Counted from the first letter of the stretch, positions 35,463-43,030 are shown. The stretch: 64,000 bases of DNA from Leisingera aquaemixtae (GCF_001458395.1 NZ_CYSR01000030.1:496001-560000), one strand, 5' to 3'. Notes: generated from the letters alone by a model not told the origin. Made by a program: numbers and translations.

Positions 35463-35906
35463 TTACGGATTGCAGTAGCCGGGCATCTTTCCGCGGAATG
35501 GCCCAGCAGCGCGCTGTACAGAGAAATAGGCACCGCCCCGGTCATACTGAGCACATCGCCCGCATTGCCCTTGCGCGATCAGTACGATGCCCAAATCGCG
35601 CCCATCTGGCAGAGAGCAGCGCCCGACCTCCCGGTCATATGTTTTTTCGCCGGTGAGATCGCAGGAAACGGCCTTGCCGCGAACCAGCGCCTTCATGGCG
35701 CGAGTGGCACTGTCGCCCAGCGGACTTCCGCGTTCATCACAGGTGAGGCCCTGCAATCGCACGGGAACACCGCTCACCTCAATTGTGTCGCCGTCCCGTA
35801 CACGAGTCACTGCGCCGACCAAATCGGCATCGGGTTGATCCGTAGTGATGCAGGCGTGAAGCACCAGGCCAGCCAGAGCTGAGAACAGGAAGGGCTTAAG
35901 GGTCAT
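35463..35906 (-). CDS. Staphylococcal-nuclease-like lipoprotein
   Basis: 147 residues. The N terminus (FLFSALAGLVLHAC) is a lipoprotein signal with a plausible lipobox Cys. The OB-fold nuclease region has VRDGDTIEVSGVPVRLQGLTCDE, TGEKTYDREVGRCSLPDGRDLG and LIAQGQCGRC, matching thermonuclease family residues (Asp/Asp/Glu for calcium, Arg). Likely an envelope-facing or extracellular nuclease encoded at the end of the minus-strand small-gene run. The upstream join lacks the operon's usual linker. Confidence 0.75.
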   Translation of the reverse strand: MTLKPFLFSALAGLVLHACITTDQPDADLVGAVTRVRDGDTIEVSGVPVRLQGLTCDERGSPLGDSATRAMKALVRGKAVSCDLTGEKTYDREVGRCSLPDGRDLGIVLIAQGQCGRCAQYDRGGAYFSVQRAAGPFRGKMPGYCNP

Positions 35907-35929
35907 TTCACCACTCTATTCGCCGCGGG

Positions 35930-36196
35930 TTAAGATTCATCCTGCTCATCATATTCGGCGCCCCATTCCGAAACACCGCGCGCGATCTGCACCAAAAGTC
36001 CGAGGACAACAGCGCCCAGAATGTACATCAGGCCCTGGTTGATAGCCTCTCCCGTTGTGTCTGACGCAAGATACCGGCGCGCCGCGAACTGGTGGTCGGT
36101 GACGGTCGCAGCAAGGTACAGGCCGAAGCCAGCCTTGTAGGTGCCGAGCGCCAGTATGCAGTAGCTCAGCAGAGATCCTAGCCTGATGAAAATCAT
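35930..36196 (-). CDS. Small membrane protein of the element
   Basis: 88 residues with two hydrophobic spans (RLGSLLSYCILALGTYKAGFGLYL; GLMYILGAVVLGLLVQI) and an acidic C-terminal tail (EYDEQDES). ATG 36196 is preferred because AGGAG lies 7 bases before it; ATG 36202 would be only one base from that site. Function unknown. Confidence 0.6.
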   Translation of the reverse strand: MIFIRLGSLLSYCILALGTYKAGFGLYLAATVTDHQFAARRYLASDTTGEAINQGLMYILGAVVLGLLVQIARGVSEWGAEYDEQDES

Positions 36197-36276
36197 TGCC
36201 ATGCTCCTTTGATGGACAATCATGAGAGCAATTCTGAGCCAAACGTTCAACCAAGCCTCTACTCAATCGCTCCAAA

Positions 36277-36795
36277 CTAAAGCACAGCTTGAGCGAATCG
36301 TTCATTGAAGGCGCGTTTCGCCGAGGCGAAATCCGGTAGCCCCTCTCGACGCCGGAAACCTTGTATTCCTCTAGTGGACGGGTGCGGCATGTGGGCAATC
36401 TTGACGTCCTGATCCAAGAGGGGCGCCAAATACTTTTCACTACGTTGCGCCTCGTTCCCGAACAATAATACCCTCTTTATCCGATGCGTGGAGATCAGCT
36501 CTGCATTCATTACTGCGCCTTCTGCGAGTCCTTCAGCAGTTGCAATTCCATCGTACCAAGGAATCGCATTCATGGGCAGATATGCCGTGAGAGGCAGGCC
36601 AGCGGCCAGAAGAGCGGCATGGCAATTTTTTGCCGTTTGGTCATTCGGCTTCACGCGGTAGTTTAAAACGCCGATTTCACCGGTAATTTCCGCACCGCAT
36701 CCAGCTTCGGGCCGACCGGGATCGCGCAAAACCGCTGCTACCCTGTAAGGTCCGGAGTGATAGGGTGCAATTATCGGGTATCGCCGCTGGTTCAT
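36277..36795 (-). CDS. Uracil-DNA-glycosylase-superfamily-like protein
   Basis: 172 residues. LPMNAIPWYDGI in the middle and AHMPHPSTRG near the C terminus resemble the N-(x)-PWY and HPS/HPSP motifs of the UDG superfamily, and RVLLFGNEAQ resembles the strand before the second motif. The first motif is not clean (VLRDPGRPEAG), so enzymatic activity is uncertain. Could be a repair enzyme or an inactive relative. It follows the linker tcctatttggacaa on its 5' side. Confidence 0.5.
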   Translation of the reverse strand: MNQRRYPIIAPYHSGPYRVAAVLRDPGRPEAGCGAEITGEIGVLNYRVKPNDQTAKNCHAALLAAGLPLTAYLPMNAIPWYDGIATAEGLAEGAVMNAELISTHRIKRVLLFGNEAQRSEKYLAPLLDQDVKIAHMPHPSTRGIQGFRRREGLPDFASAKRAFNERFAQAVL

Positions 36796-36804
36796 CAGAT
36801 GTTC

Positions 36805-37008
36805 CTATTTGGACAATCCATAAAACAAATTCCACCACACGGAGGTACGTGGCTGAACATCGCGAAGGCACTCAACAGCTTCAGGTGAAATGCTAACCGA
36901 TGGGCATAAGCCAAGTATCAACGCGTACCTCTGGCGCTCAACATCCGCGAGCCTCAGAGATACGAAGGTCAAAGACACAGCTAGACCCAGAACCAGGATT
37001 ACTCTCAC
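36805..37008 (-). CDS. Small membrane-anchored protein of the element
   Basis: 67 residues starting at GTG 37008, 7 bases after an AAGGAG; an ATG at 37038 is possible but lacks such a site. One N-terminal span (MRVILVLGLAVSLTFVSL), then a short hydrophilic part with two Cys. The TAG stop lies inside the linker preceding the UDG-like gene. Function unknown. Confidence 0.5.
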   Translation of the reverse strand: MRVILVLGLAVSLTFVSLRLADVERQRYALILGLCPSVSISPEAVECLRDVQPRTSVWWNLFYGLSK

Positions 37009-37022
37009 CGCCCGCTCCTTTT

Positions 37023-37124
37023 TCAGACCGCACCCCATGGGGCAGACGAACGCGGGTGGCTCATCTCGGCGACCGGCGGCCGCCTCCAGGCCTTCGAACC
37101 ATCACCCAATACGCCAAACCCCAT
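37023..37124 (-). CDS. 33-codon small open frame in the operon
   Basis: 33 residues (begins MGFGVLGDGSKAWRR). Supported only by position: GGGGAG lies upstream of its ATG and its TGA falls exactly in the next linker (GTCTGAAAAAGGAG). Low complexity and no domain. Confidence 0.3.
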   Translation of the reverse strand: MGFGVLGDGSKAWRRPPVAEMSHPRSSAPWGAV

Positions 37125-37151
37125 AGGACCTCTCCCCTTTCAGACTTTCGA

Positions 37152-37394
37152 TTACCCGGTCACATACTTGGAGCCTTCAGGCATCACCATGTACCCGGAG
37201 CCTTTAAAGCCGCCGCCGACAGATCCGCCGGTAAAGTACTCTGCATAGCCTATACGACGGAGTTCGTGACACGCTCTCTTCACGCGCTCTCGCGGCAGTT
37301 CTGAGTACGAAGAGATTTGTTTGAAGTTTAGAATTTTACCATCCTTGGCAGCAAGGATGCGGATTACGGTATTGGCATCTACAGAAATCGACAC
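37152..37394 (-). CDS. Small winged-helix-like DNA-binding protein
   Basis: 80 residues starting at GTG. IRILAAKDGKILNFKQISSYSELPRERVKRACHELRRIGYAEYF has the helix-turn-helix pattern of small winged-helix regulators, followed by a Gly-rich wing (GGSVGGGFKGSGY). Possibly a local regulator. AGGAG of the linker lies 7 bases upstream. Confidence 0.55.
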   Translation of the reverse strand: MSISVDANTVIRILAAKDGKILNFKQISSYSELPRERVKRACHELRRIGYAEYFTGGSVGGGFKGSGYMVMPEGSKYVTG

Positions 37395-37403
37395 GACTTG
37401 CTC

Positions 37404-37640
37404 CTATTTGGACTTCTGTTTCGCCGCCCGCTGCAATTCGGTCCAGCGATCGACAGCATCGTTGATGTCTTTGAATGGCGGCGTTTTCGTCCAGCAGTAA
37501 TTGCACACGATCCGAACCCCAGTTTTCGTCGGCTCCGGCGTTACGGGGCCGCCCTGATCGCAGTGCCGGCAACTGGCAACACGGTCCATGCGCGCACCAT
37601 GAGCGACGAACTGTTCGTTGATCAGATCCCGTGACGCCAT
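37404..37640 (-). CDS. Small zinc-ribbon-like protein
   Basis: 78 residues from ATG 37640. VASCRHCDQGG and VCNYCWTKTPPF form two CxxC knuckles about 26 residues apart, typical of a phage-type Lar-like/zinc ribbon. The TAG stop overlaps the AGGAG of the next gene. Function unknown; DNA or protein binding is possible. Confidence 0.6.
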   Translation of the reverse strand: MASRDLINEQFVAHGARMDRVASCRHCDQGGPVTPEPTKTGVRIVCNYCWTKTPPFKDINDAVDRWTELQRAAKQKSK

Positions 37641-37654
37641 ATCGCCAGCACTCC

Positions 37655-37876
37655 TTAGATGGAAACCCGCTCGCCGCAAGTCGGGCACGTAGGTTTCATG
37701 GCATTGACGGCCTCTTCGAGTGTACAATGCGGCTCAACGTAATGTGTGCCTCCGCCAAACCCGACCAGACTGTAACTCTCATAGTTTGCTGTGAACGGAG
37801 CATCATTCTCCTTCATCTTTACTTTCCCCTTGTGCCCACAGCTGCACTCAAGATCGTAGTAAGTTCTGGTCGCCAT
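37655..37876 (-). CDS. Small zinc-ribbon-like protein
   Basis: 73 residues. ECSCGHKGKV near the N terminus and KPTCPTCGERVSI at the C terminus give paired Cys knuckles. The TAA stop lies inside the linker (TCCATCTAAGGAG) that starts the next gene. Divergent from the XRE-ImmA gene. Confidence 0.6.
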   Translation of the reverse strand: MATRTYYDLECSCGHKGKVKMKENDAPFTANYESYSLVGFGGGTHYVEPHCTLEEAVNAMKPTCPTCGERVSI

Positions 37877-37932
37877 CTAACGCCCCTATCATGCCAAGAA
37901 TTGCCAGTTTGCGATTTTTCGCATATCGCCCA

Positions 37933-37969
37933 TTGCTAGGTCAACAGCCCATGGCTATATACTGCAGAT
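37933..37969 (+). promoter_or_regulatory. Putative promoter of the XRE-ImmA gene, possibly leaderless
   Basis: tatact at 37958-37963 ends 6 bases before the ATG at 37970, and ttgcta at 37933-37938 could be a -35 with a 19-base spacer. If used, transcription would start at or next to the A of the start codon. No Shine-Dalgarno is present, which agrees. Confidence 0.4.
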
Positions 37970-39115
37970 ATGGAAGACTCAGAATACAAATCGCCAGGAC
38001 AGATGCTGACTGCGCTCCTCACCGAGCGCGATTGGAGCAAGCGCACGCTTGCTGTGATATCTGGGCTTGACGAAACCGCAATCAGCAAAATCGCGTCCAA
38101 CGTCCGCAAGATCGACGCAGAGACCGCCCTCATCTTTGAGGACGTTTTTGGCATTCCAGCAGAGCGTTTTCTGCTCGTTCAAAAGACGTACGAACTGGCT
38201 GTCGCTAGGATCGACAATACGCCCAATCCCGAGCGGAAAATTAGGGCTAACCTTATCGGCGATCTGCCGGTCAGTGCCATGATCAAGCGTGGGTGGATTG
38301 ACGCCAAATCCGTGAAGGACATCGAGAATGTCGAAAGGTCACTGCTCAGGTTCTTTGACGCCAACCGCCTCGAGGATATTGAAACTCTCCCTCACGCCTC
38401 AAAGAAGACTGATGTAAGCATATCAGCCACACCAGCCCAATTGGCCTGGCTGTACAGAGTGAAGACACTTGCTTCCGAAATGCTGGTAGCGCGGTACTCT
38501 CCAGCGTCAGTTAAGTCCGCCATTTCAAAGATTAAGACGCTCATCCATTCTGCAGAAGAGCTTCGGAAAGTTCCCCGAATCCTAGCAGAAGCTGGGATCC
38601 GGTTTGTTATTGTGGAAGCCTTGCCCTCAACGAAGATCGACGGTGTTTGCTTCTGGTTGGATGAGAAATCCCCGGTGATTGGTATGTCGATGCGGTTCGA
38701 CCGCATCGACAACTTTGTCTTTGTCTTGCGCCATGAGCTTGAGCACGTTCTCAACCGCGACGGCTTGGAAACAATGATGCTCGACGTTGACGTAAACTCT
38801 GGTGAAGCAACGCAGGTCACGCAGGAACTTGTAGACCAAGAAACCCGCGCCAATGAAGCAGCGGCAGAATTCTGCGTCCCGAAGAAGATGATGGACGCTT
38901 TCATCGCTCGAAAGGCTCCTGTTTTTGCCAAGCGCGACATTGTCGGCTTCGCGAGAATGCTGAAAGTCCATACCGGCCTGGTGGCCGGCCAACTTCAATT
39001 CAAAACTCAAAAGTACCACCTCGGGCGAGAGTACCTTACCCCCGTCCGATCCATCATCACCCCGAATGCTGTCACCGACGGCTGGGGCGATGTCGCCCCT
39101 ACAGATGCCTATTAA
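37970..39115 (+). CDS. XRE-family regulator fused to ImmA/IrrE metallopeptidase
   Basis: 381 residues. The N-terminal helix-turn-helix (TERDWSKRTLAVISGLDETAISKIASN, about 18-44) is XRE/HigA-like. The C-terminal half has HELEH at residues 255-259 (a HExxH zinc site) followed by an Ala/Glu-rich helix (QETRANEAAAEFCVPKKMM), the ImmA/IrrE pattern. Such proteins cleave or derepress phage-type repressors, or act in toxin-antitoxin-like modules. It interrupts the minus-strand small-gene operon and is followed 13 bases later by its likely partner. Confidence 0.85.
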   Translation: MEDSEYKSPGQMLTALLTERDWSKRTLAVISGLDETAISKIASNVRKIDAETALIFEDVFGIPAERFLLVQKTYELAVARIDNTPNPERKIRANLIGDLPVSAMIKRGWIDAKSVKDIENVERSLLRFFDANRLEDIETLPHASKKTDVSISATPAQLAWLYRVKTLASEMLVARYSPASVKSAISKIKTLIHSAEELRKVPRILAEAGIRFVIVEALPSTKIDGVCFWLDEKSPVIGMSMRFDRIDNFVFVLRHELEHVLNRDGLETMMLDVDVNSGEATQVTQELVDQETRANEAAAEFCVPKKMMDAFIARKAPVFAKRDIVGFARMLKVHTGLVAGQLQFKTQKYHLGREYLTPVRSIITPNAVTDGWGDVAPTDAY

Positions 39116-39128
39116 CTGGAGGACCTTC

Positions 39129-39608
39129 ATGAGTAAAAAGAAAGACATGCAGAGGCTTATCCGCCACTACAAAGATGAGACCGGTGAAATTGAAGTCGAC
39201 ATGAAAAAGGTTGCCAAGTTTGCGCAACTTGTCGGCTGGAAGATGCCGGTTCCGAAGGACCCTTTGGACATTCTGGCTCAGGAGTTGGCCAGGGCAGCTC
39301 GCGACGAGATCAAGCACGACAAGGACACCGGGCGTCCCTACCGGGTCAATCATGCTGTCCCGCAGAAACAAGGGCAGCAGACTGTCTTCGTCTGGGTTGA
39401 TATCGACGAAGCACCCCGGAACGTGATGGTAAAGTCCCTCAATCTAAGGAGGGAGCAGATGATCGGTGACGGCTTGCAGCTTACATACGATGCTGACCAC
39501 TGGAACGCTCTCCACCCAAAGGAGAACCAAATCCAGTTGGAGATGGACTTATCCTTCGACATCGAAATCCGCAAACATGCGGCAGACGCAGAAGACGAAG
39601 AAACGTAG
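39129..39608 (+). CDS. Hypothetical partner of the XRE-ImmA protein
   Basis: 159 residues, starting at an ATG with a strong GGAGG. Highly charged, no membrane span and no Cys. It contains MKKVAKFAQLVGWKMPVPKDP and QQTVFVWVDIDEAP, and ends in an acidic tail (ADAEDEET). Adjacent and co-oriented with the XRE-ImmA gene, so probably its target, toxin or antitoxin. I do not recognise the family. Confidence 0.6.
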   Translation: MSKKKDMQRLIRHYKDETGEIEVDMKKVAKFAQLVGWKMPVPKDPLDILAQELARAARDEIKHDKDTGRPYRVNHAVPQKQGQQTVFVWVDIDEAPRNVMVKSLNLRREQMIGDGLQLTYDADHWNALHPKENQIQLEMDLSFDIEIRKHAADAEDEET

Positions 39609-39687
39609 AAGGGGCCGATCTATTCGGCGCCCTCTCCTTTTCTGGACCGTATCTTCACGGCTAGCCTCCATCACAAAATCGATAGAG

Positions 39688-40080
39688 CTATACATGCGAA
39701 GCAATAATCGGACCAAGCGTCCATATTGAGTAAACAAAGGCCCCAACGGAACAAACACCCGCTAGAACGGCCCCAACAGCCAGCGATTTCCAGAACCACA
39801 TTCTTGGCCCTTCGCCAGCGTTAATGCGGGCGACTGCTTGATACTGGGCATGGATACACCAATAGGTAAACATCAAAGCCAGAGGCGCAAGAGCCGCACC
39901 GATTGACAGGTTCACCAATGCACCAGCGACACCCCGAACAATCTCAGGCTTTCTTTGAATGTTCTCGGTTGCAAGAAAACCCAGCAAGGCGACCGCCCCC
40001 GCCCCATTCAGCAGGAATGCGAATTTGACCGCCTCTAGGCCAACCGTTACCGCCCCACTGCCGCTTTCCACTTTTGCCAT
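39688..40080 (-). CDS. Small multi-span membrane protein
   Basis: 130 residues with three hydrophobic stretches (AFLLNGAGAVALLGFLA; LSIGAALAPLALMFTYWC; SLAVGAVLAGVCSVGAFVYSI). An AAGGAGAG site with the operon linker precedes the ATG. Function unknown; could be an effector or superinfection protein. Confidence 0.55.
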   Translation of the reverse strand: MAKVESGSGAVTVGLEAVKFAFLLNGAGAVALLGFLATENIQRKPEIVRGVAGALVNLSIGAALAPLALMFTYWCIHAQYQAVARINAGEGPRMWFWKSLAVGAVLAGVCSVGAFVYSIWTLGPIIASHV

Positions 40081-40105
40081 AGTGCGACCTCTCCTTTACT
40101 GGCCT

Positions 40106-40291
40106 CTAGCCGTCACGTCGAACGGACCAGATCTCCGCACCACTCCCGTCAACATCAATAATTCGCGCGAAGTCGCAACTGTGCCGGATCAGACCATCAC
40201 GAGCGAACTGCTTGGTTGCCTCTAAGTCCTTGTCCCACGGCGAGCTACCAATGAGCTTACCCTCTCGATAGTATTCTACTTTGTACGCCAT
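40106..40291 (-). CDS. Small hypothetical protein
   Basis: 61 residues beginning MAYKVEYYREGKLIGSSPW, with LEATKQFARDGLIRHSCDFARIIDVDG. It looks like a compact alpha/beta protein; no family recognised. AAGGAGG precedes the ATG by 7 bases. Confidence 0.55.
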   Translation of the reverse strand: MAYKVEYYREGKLIGSSPWDKDLEATKQFARDGLIRHSCDFARIIDVDGSGAEIWSVRRDG

Positions 40292-40319
40292 TCTCTTTCC
40301 TCCTTTGTTGGATCTGAAA

Positions 40320-40826
40320 CTAAGCTAGTACCGGCATTCCAAACACATAAGGCAAAAGGCCTTGAGGCCGCACCTTAACCAGCCGCTCAAGGTTCTGGAT
40401 AACGACCTGATCGCTGGAACACGCTGCAAGCCATTCTTCAACAGCTTCACAAAACTTGTCGCAAAAAACGCTCACTGTTTCGACGTATGCGTCTTCCAGC
40501 CTTCCATCTGAAAAGGTTGTATCAGCGTCGGACAGCACTAGAATGTAGCGTCCAAAACTATCAGTTGGATCTCCAAACCTACCAGAGTGCGAAACACCAC
40601 AGCGCAATGACCAAATGTCTTCTGGTGTAAGATGCGGGAAAGCTGTCGAAAGATTGTCTTCGCACCACTTCTTGTAACGCCGACCTCGATCTCGATGGTC
40701 GTCTCGAGGATCAGACAGGGAAACGCATAAATCCGGCAGCGTTAGCGCGGCCGAAACAGCCAATTGGGCGAACGGCGAACGCGAAGCCGCTTTTATCTCC
40801 GTCAAAAATGGCGCCAGTTCACTCAT
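40320..40826 (-). CDS. Hypothetical protein with HEPN-like R-x4-H motif
   Basis: 168 residues, mainly helical. The segment PEDIWSLRCGVSHSGRF has Arg followed by His with four residues between, the spacing used in HEPN-type RNases, and sits between predicted helices. Evidence is one short motif, so this is a suggestion only. Part of the element's small-gene operon. Confidence 0.5.
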   Translation of the reverse strand: MSELAPFLTEIKAASRSPFAQLAVSAALTLPDLCVSLSDPRDDHRDRGRRYKKWCEDNLSTAFPHLTPEDIWSLRCGVSHSGRFGDPTDSFGRYILVLSDADTTFSDGRLEDAYVETVSVFCDKFCEAVEEWLAACSSDQVVIQNLERLVKVRPQGLLPYVFGMPVLA

Positions 40827-40849
40827 TTATTTCTCCTTTTCTGGATCTG

Positions 40850-41110
40850 CTACTCGACCAGGTTCGCTGAGTAAAAGCCATCGCCACTGTCAACTTGAAC
40901 CGGCAAGCCAAATCCGGCGCGATCCAACACTGCAGAGCGCTGCCTACTTCCACGCCGAAGTGAAGCGCTTAAGATCTCTTGCGGTTTCAATGACATGCAG
41001 GCCAAGCGCTGGAGAACTTGAAGAATTTCACTTTCACTCAGGTTCCCAGGCATCTCCCCCACGCTCTTCTCTGAAGTTCCATCCCAGTGTCTTATTTCCC
41101 ATTTTGCCAT
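40850..41110 (-). CDS. Small hypothetical protein
   Basis: 86 residues (begins MAKWEIRHWDGTSEK). No Cys pairs or membrane span. AAGGAG lies upstream of the ATG, 15 bases away, and the preceding TAA falls in the linker. No family recognised. Confidence 0.5.
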   Translation of the reverse strand: MAKWEIRHWDGTSEKSVGEMPGNLSESEILQVLQRLACMSLKPQEILSASLRRGSRQRSAVLDRAGFGLPVQVDSGDGFYSANLVE

Positions 41111-41191
41111 GAGCCGCTGCTCCTTAACTGGACAATTCTAGGTGTAGTCCTAGCTCCCCTACCATCCCACAACTTTCCAAGGGGTGGGGCA

Positions 41192-41234
41192 GAGCGGCCT
41201 GCACAACCTGGTATAGTTCCTTCGCAGGCCGCTC
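41192..41234 (-). repeat. Perfect 11-bp inverted repeat (stem-loop 1)
   Basis: gagcggcctgc (41192-41202) and gcaggccgctc (41224-41234) are exact reverse complements around a 21-base loop. It lies between two small genes on the minus strand. Flanks resemble those of the stem-loop at 41525-41575. Confidence 0.7.
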
Positions 41235-41247
41235 GACGATCTGGGAG

Positions 41248-41448
41248 CTAGTTCTGAACCCAGTCTTGCACCTTATAGTCATAGCGCCACTCTTGAGTGG
41301 GGGTAGGCAAGGCGGCACCGTGGCCGATGGCAACAATCCGGCACGAACACTTCTTGCAAATCTCCTCATCGGCATGCGCCATAGCCTCGGCGAGTGTTTT
41401 GCAACCTTTCGCGACAAGCGCACCCTCTACAAACAAATGGTAAATCAA
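41248..41448 (-). CDS. Small Cys-containing hypothetical protein
   Basis: 66 residues starting at TTG, 8 bases after AAGGAC. GCKTLAEAMAHADEEICKKCSCRIVAIGHG has a cluster of three Cys; it ends EWRYDYKVQDWVQN. The arrangement recalls short phage zinc-knuckle proteins. No family recognised. Confidence 0.5.
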   Translation of the reverse strand: MIYHLFVEGALVAKGCKTLAEAMAHADEEICKKCSCRIVAIGHGAALPTPTQEWRYDYKVQDWVQN

Positions 41449-41524
41449 TGACTTAAGTCCTTTCTTGGACTGCTCCGCTTACAGAGCTACAATCTTTACA
41501 TCCCGATCTTTCCGGGGCGGGATA

Positions 41525-41626
41525 GAGCGGCCCGTGGTACCATCTTCACAGGTGCGAATGCCCCGCGGGTCGCTCGCTCTCCTTAGCTGGATTGGGGGCG
41601 GGCCATCCCAGACAACCGCCCGCCCC
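41525..41626 (-). repeat. Two further stem-loops in the small-gene operon
   Basis: Stem-loop 2: gagcggcccgtgg (41525-41537) pairs with ccgcgggtcgctc (41563-41575), 11 of 13 positions. Stem-loop 3: ggggcgggc (41595-41603) pairs perfectly with gcccgcccc (41618-41626). A linker (ctccttagctgga, 41579-41591) lies between them. No convincing start codon was found for the reading frames here. Confidence 0.55.
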
Positions 41627-41663
41627 TACCTGTAGCGCCCCGAAAAGGCGCATGAATTCCAAT

Positions 41664-41843
41664 TCATTCGCCGTCTTCTGGTGCCTGCCAGGGTAAACTT
41701 TCAATTGGGGGCTCATATCGATTTGCCCGATAGCGCGACTCCGGAAGGTCATACCCCATACCGCGGTCATCGACCCAAACGTCGTCTTCGACCCCGAGTG
41801 AGCGCTTTGTTCGGTGAATGCCCGTTGGCCTCTTCATAACCAT
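41664..41843 (-). CDS. Small charged hypothetical protein (59 residues)
   Basis: Starts ATG 41843 (MVMKRPTGIHRTKRSLG), 5 bases after AAGGA, and ends PWQAPEDGE. Rich in Asp, Arg and Pro with codon use like its neighbours. ATG 41837 is an alternative start. Longer overlapping frames here look like shadows. No family recognised. Confidence 0.5.
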   Translation of the reverse strand: MVMKRPTGIHRTKRSLGVEDDVWVDDRGMGYDLPESRYRANRYEPPIESLPWQAPEDGE

Positions 41844-41914
41844 TTCCTTAGCTAATTTTCTTGCGGCGCTTGGCCACCTGTTCGTTCATTAGTTGGCTTG
41901 AATGCCCCTGCTCC

Positions 41915-42103
41915 CTAGCCAGACTGGCGTTTCAGTACTTCACCAACACCAAAACATTCCGTGCACGCTTGCGTGTCATCGCTCCCCGGCACCGGAATTT
42001 CACGCGAGCCAAGGCAGAACGGGCATGTTGCAACCTCGCCTTTGGCCTCTTGAATTGCTTCAGGGCTGCGCTCAGCAACCAAATTTGTCTCATCTACAGA
42101 CAC
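41915..42103 (-). CDS. Small zinc-knuckle protein (DnaJ-type CxxCxGxG-like)
   Basis: 62 residues starting at GTG. TCPFCLGSREIPVPGSDDTQACTECFGVGEV holds two CxxC(x)G units like half of a DnaJ zinc finger; short proteins of this type are common in phages. The start lies after the linker ctccctagatagaca, and the upstream TAG is inside that linker. Confidence 0.65.
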   Translation of the reverse strand: MSVDETNLVAERSPEAIQEAKGEVATCPFCLGSREIPVPGSDDTQACTECFGVGEVLKRQSG

Positions 42104-42114
42104 TTAAGCTCTCC

Positions 42115-42339
42115 CTAGATAGACAATCCAGTCTCGGCGCTATCCATGTCACGCTCTAGCTGGTCGGCAAGCTCATCGGGAACTTCTGTAGCAAATACAA
42201 GCCTCCTCACGTCTTCGACGAGGAGATTGAGCGCTCTCAAGGCATCAACCGGGTCCTTACAAACTGTATCCTCGGCCGTCTGCAAAGACCGAGACAACTC
42301 CTGAACTTGATCAGCAGGAATATAGAATCTGCTTGCCAT
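42115..42339 (-). CDS. Small helical hypothetical protein
   Basis: 74 residues, almost all helix-forming, with heptad-like Leu/Val spacing (QVQELSRSLQTAEDTVCKDP; LRALNLLVEDVRRLVF). AAGGAG lies 7 bases before the ATG and the TAG stop is inside the next linker. Possible coiled coil; function unknown. Confidence 0.55.
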   Translation of the reverse strand: MASRFYIPADQVQELSRSLQTAEDTVCKDPVDALRALNLLVEDVRRLVFATEVPDELADQLERDMDSAETGLSI

Positions 42340-42355
42340 TTTGCTCTCCTTTTCC

Positions 42356-42457
42356 CTAAGCAGCCTTGCCGACAGCTATAATGACGACAATAAGCACGAT
42401 GACGGTGAGCAACACTTTCACCGAATTCTTAAGCACCCAGTTTAAAAATTCCCTCAA
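42356..42457 (-). CDS. 33-residue single-span membrane protein
   Basis: Starts at TTG 42457, 7 bases after AAGGAG. The product is one amphipathic start (REFLNWVLKNSVK) and one hydrophobic span (VLLTVIVLIVVIIAVG) ending KAA. The stop is followed at once by the next gene's ribosome site. Too short for most gene finders; the site and composition support translation. Confidence 0.5.
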   Translation of the reverse strand: MREFLNWVLKNSVKVLLTVIVLIVVIIAVGKAA

Positions 42458-42578
42458 CTCATTTCTCCTTACTTGGATTGCGCCTTGACCAGAGATCGCA
42501 GCATTGCGTCAATCTCGGTCAGAATTTCCTCGGTTGCCAGTTCGTGGCCGCTCGACGACCAAACGGGCAGCTCTCAAG

Positions 42579-43019
42579 TCACAGAATTTCGTGGGCATCT
42601 AAACCTATCCAAATAGTAATCCCCAGAAGTCCCAGCCAGAACACTACCCTAAATAACAACGTCCACCCCCCTTGACCCTGGGATGCACAATAGTTTTCCC
42701 ACCCTGTATTGGACGCCTGGCAGCTACATGAAGCGGCAAGATGATCCTCAATCTTGCGTGTATATTCCGCGGCGGCACGGATGTAGGAGCGCTGCATAGC
42801 CATACGCAAACCTGCCAGTAGGATGAACACTGGTGGTATCCACAAGGTCTTCTCAACAAGATCTAGGTAAGCACCAGCTTTTCCAACAATTGAAACGTAC
42901 CAAGCGTAGAAGATCGCAGGGGCTAATATTGAATATAGCTCGATTTTCTGAACTTCTGACACTGCAACAGCCATCTTGGCATGGAGAAGTTCAAGCTCCT
43001 TCAGCCCAAATTCACACAT
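42579..43019 (-). CDS. Membrane protein downstream of the resolvase
   Basis: 146 residues. Hydrophobic segments: LYSILAPAIFYAWYVSIVG, LWIPPVFILLAGLRMAM and TLLFRVVFWLGLLGITIWIG, with a Cys-containing loop. The ATG lies 7 bases after the AGGAG that overlaps the resolvase TAG. Layout (paired helices, charged helix, C-terminal span) is like small 2TM effector proteins, but no family was recognised. Between 42458 and 42578 a short frame ending AQSK runs into the next linker without a clear start. Confidence 0.55.
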   Translation of the reverse strand: MCEFGLKELELLHAKMAVAVSEVQKIELYSILAPAIFYAWYVSIVGKAGAYLDLVEKTLWIPPVFILLAGLRMAMQRSYIRAAAEYTRKIEDHLAASCSCQASNTGWENYCASQGQGGWTLLFRVVFWLGLLGITIWIGLDAHEIL

Positions 43020-43030
43020 CTCTGTAGCTC

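Noticed and set aside
41546-41770. 74-codon minus-strand frame
   Set aside because: The 59-residue frame at 41664-41843 has a better ribosome site and composition; the remainder is hairpin sequence.
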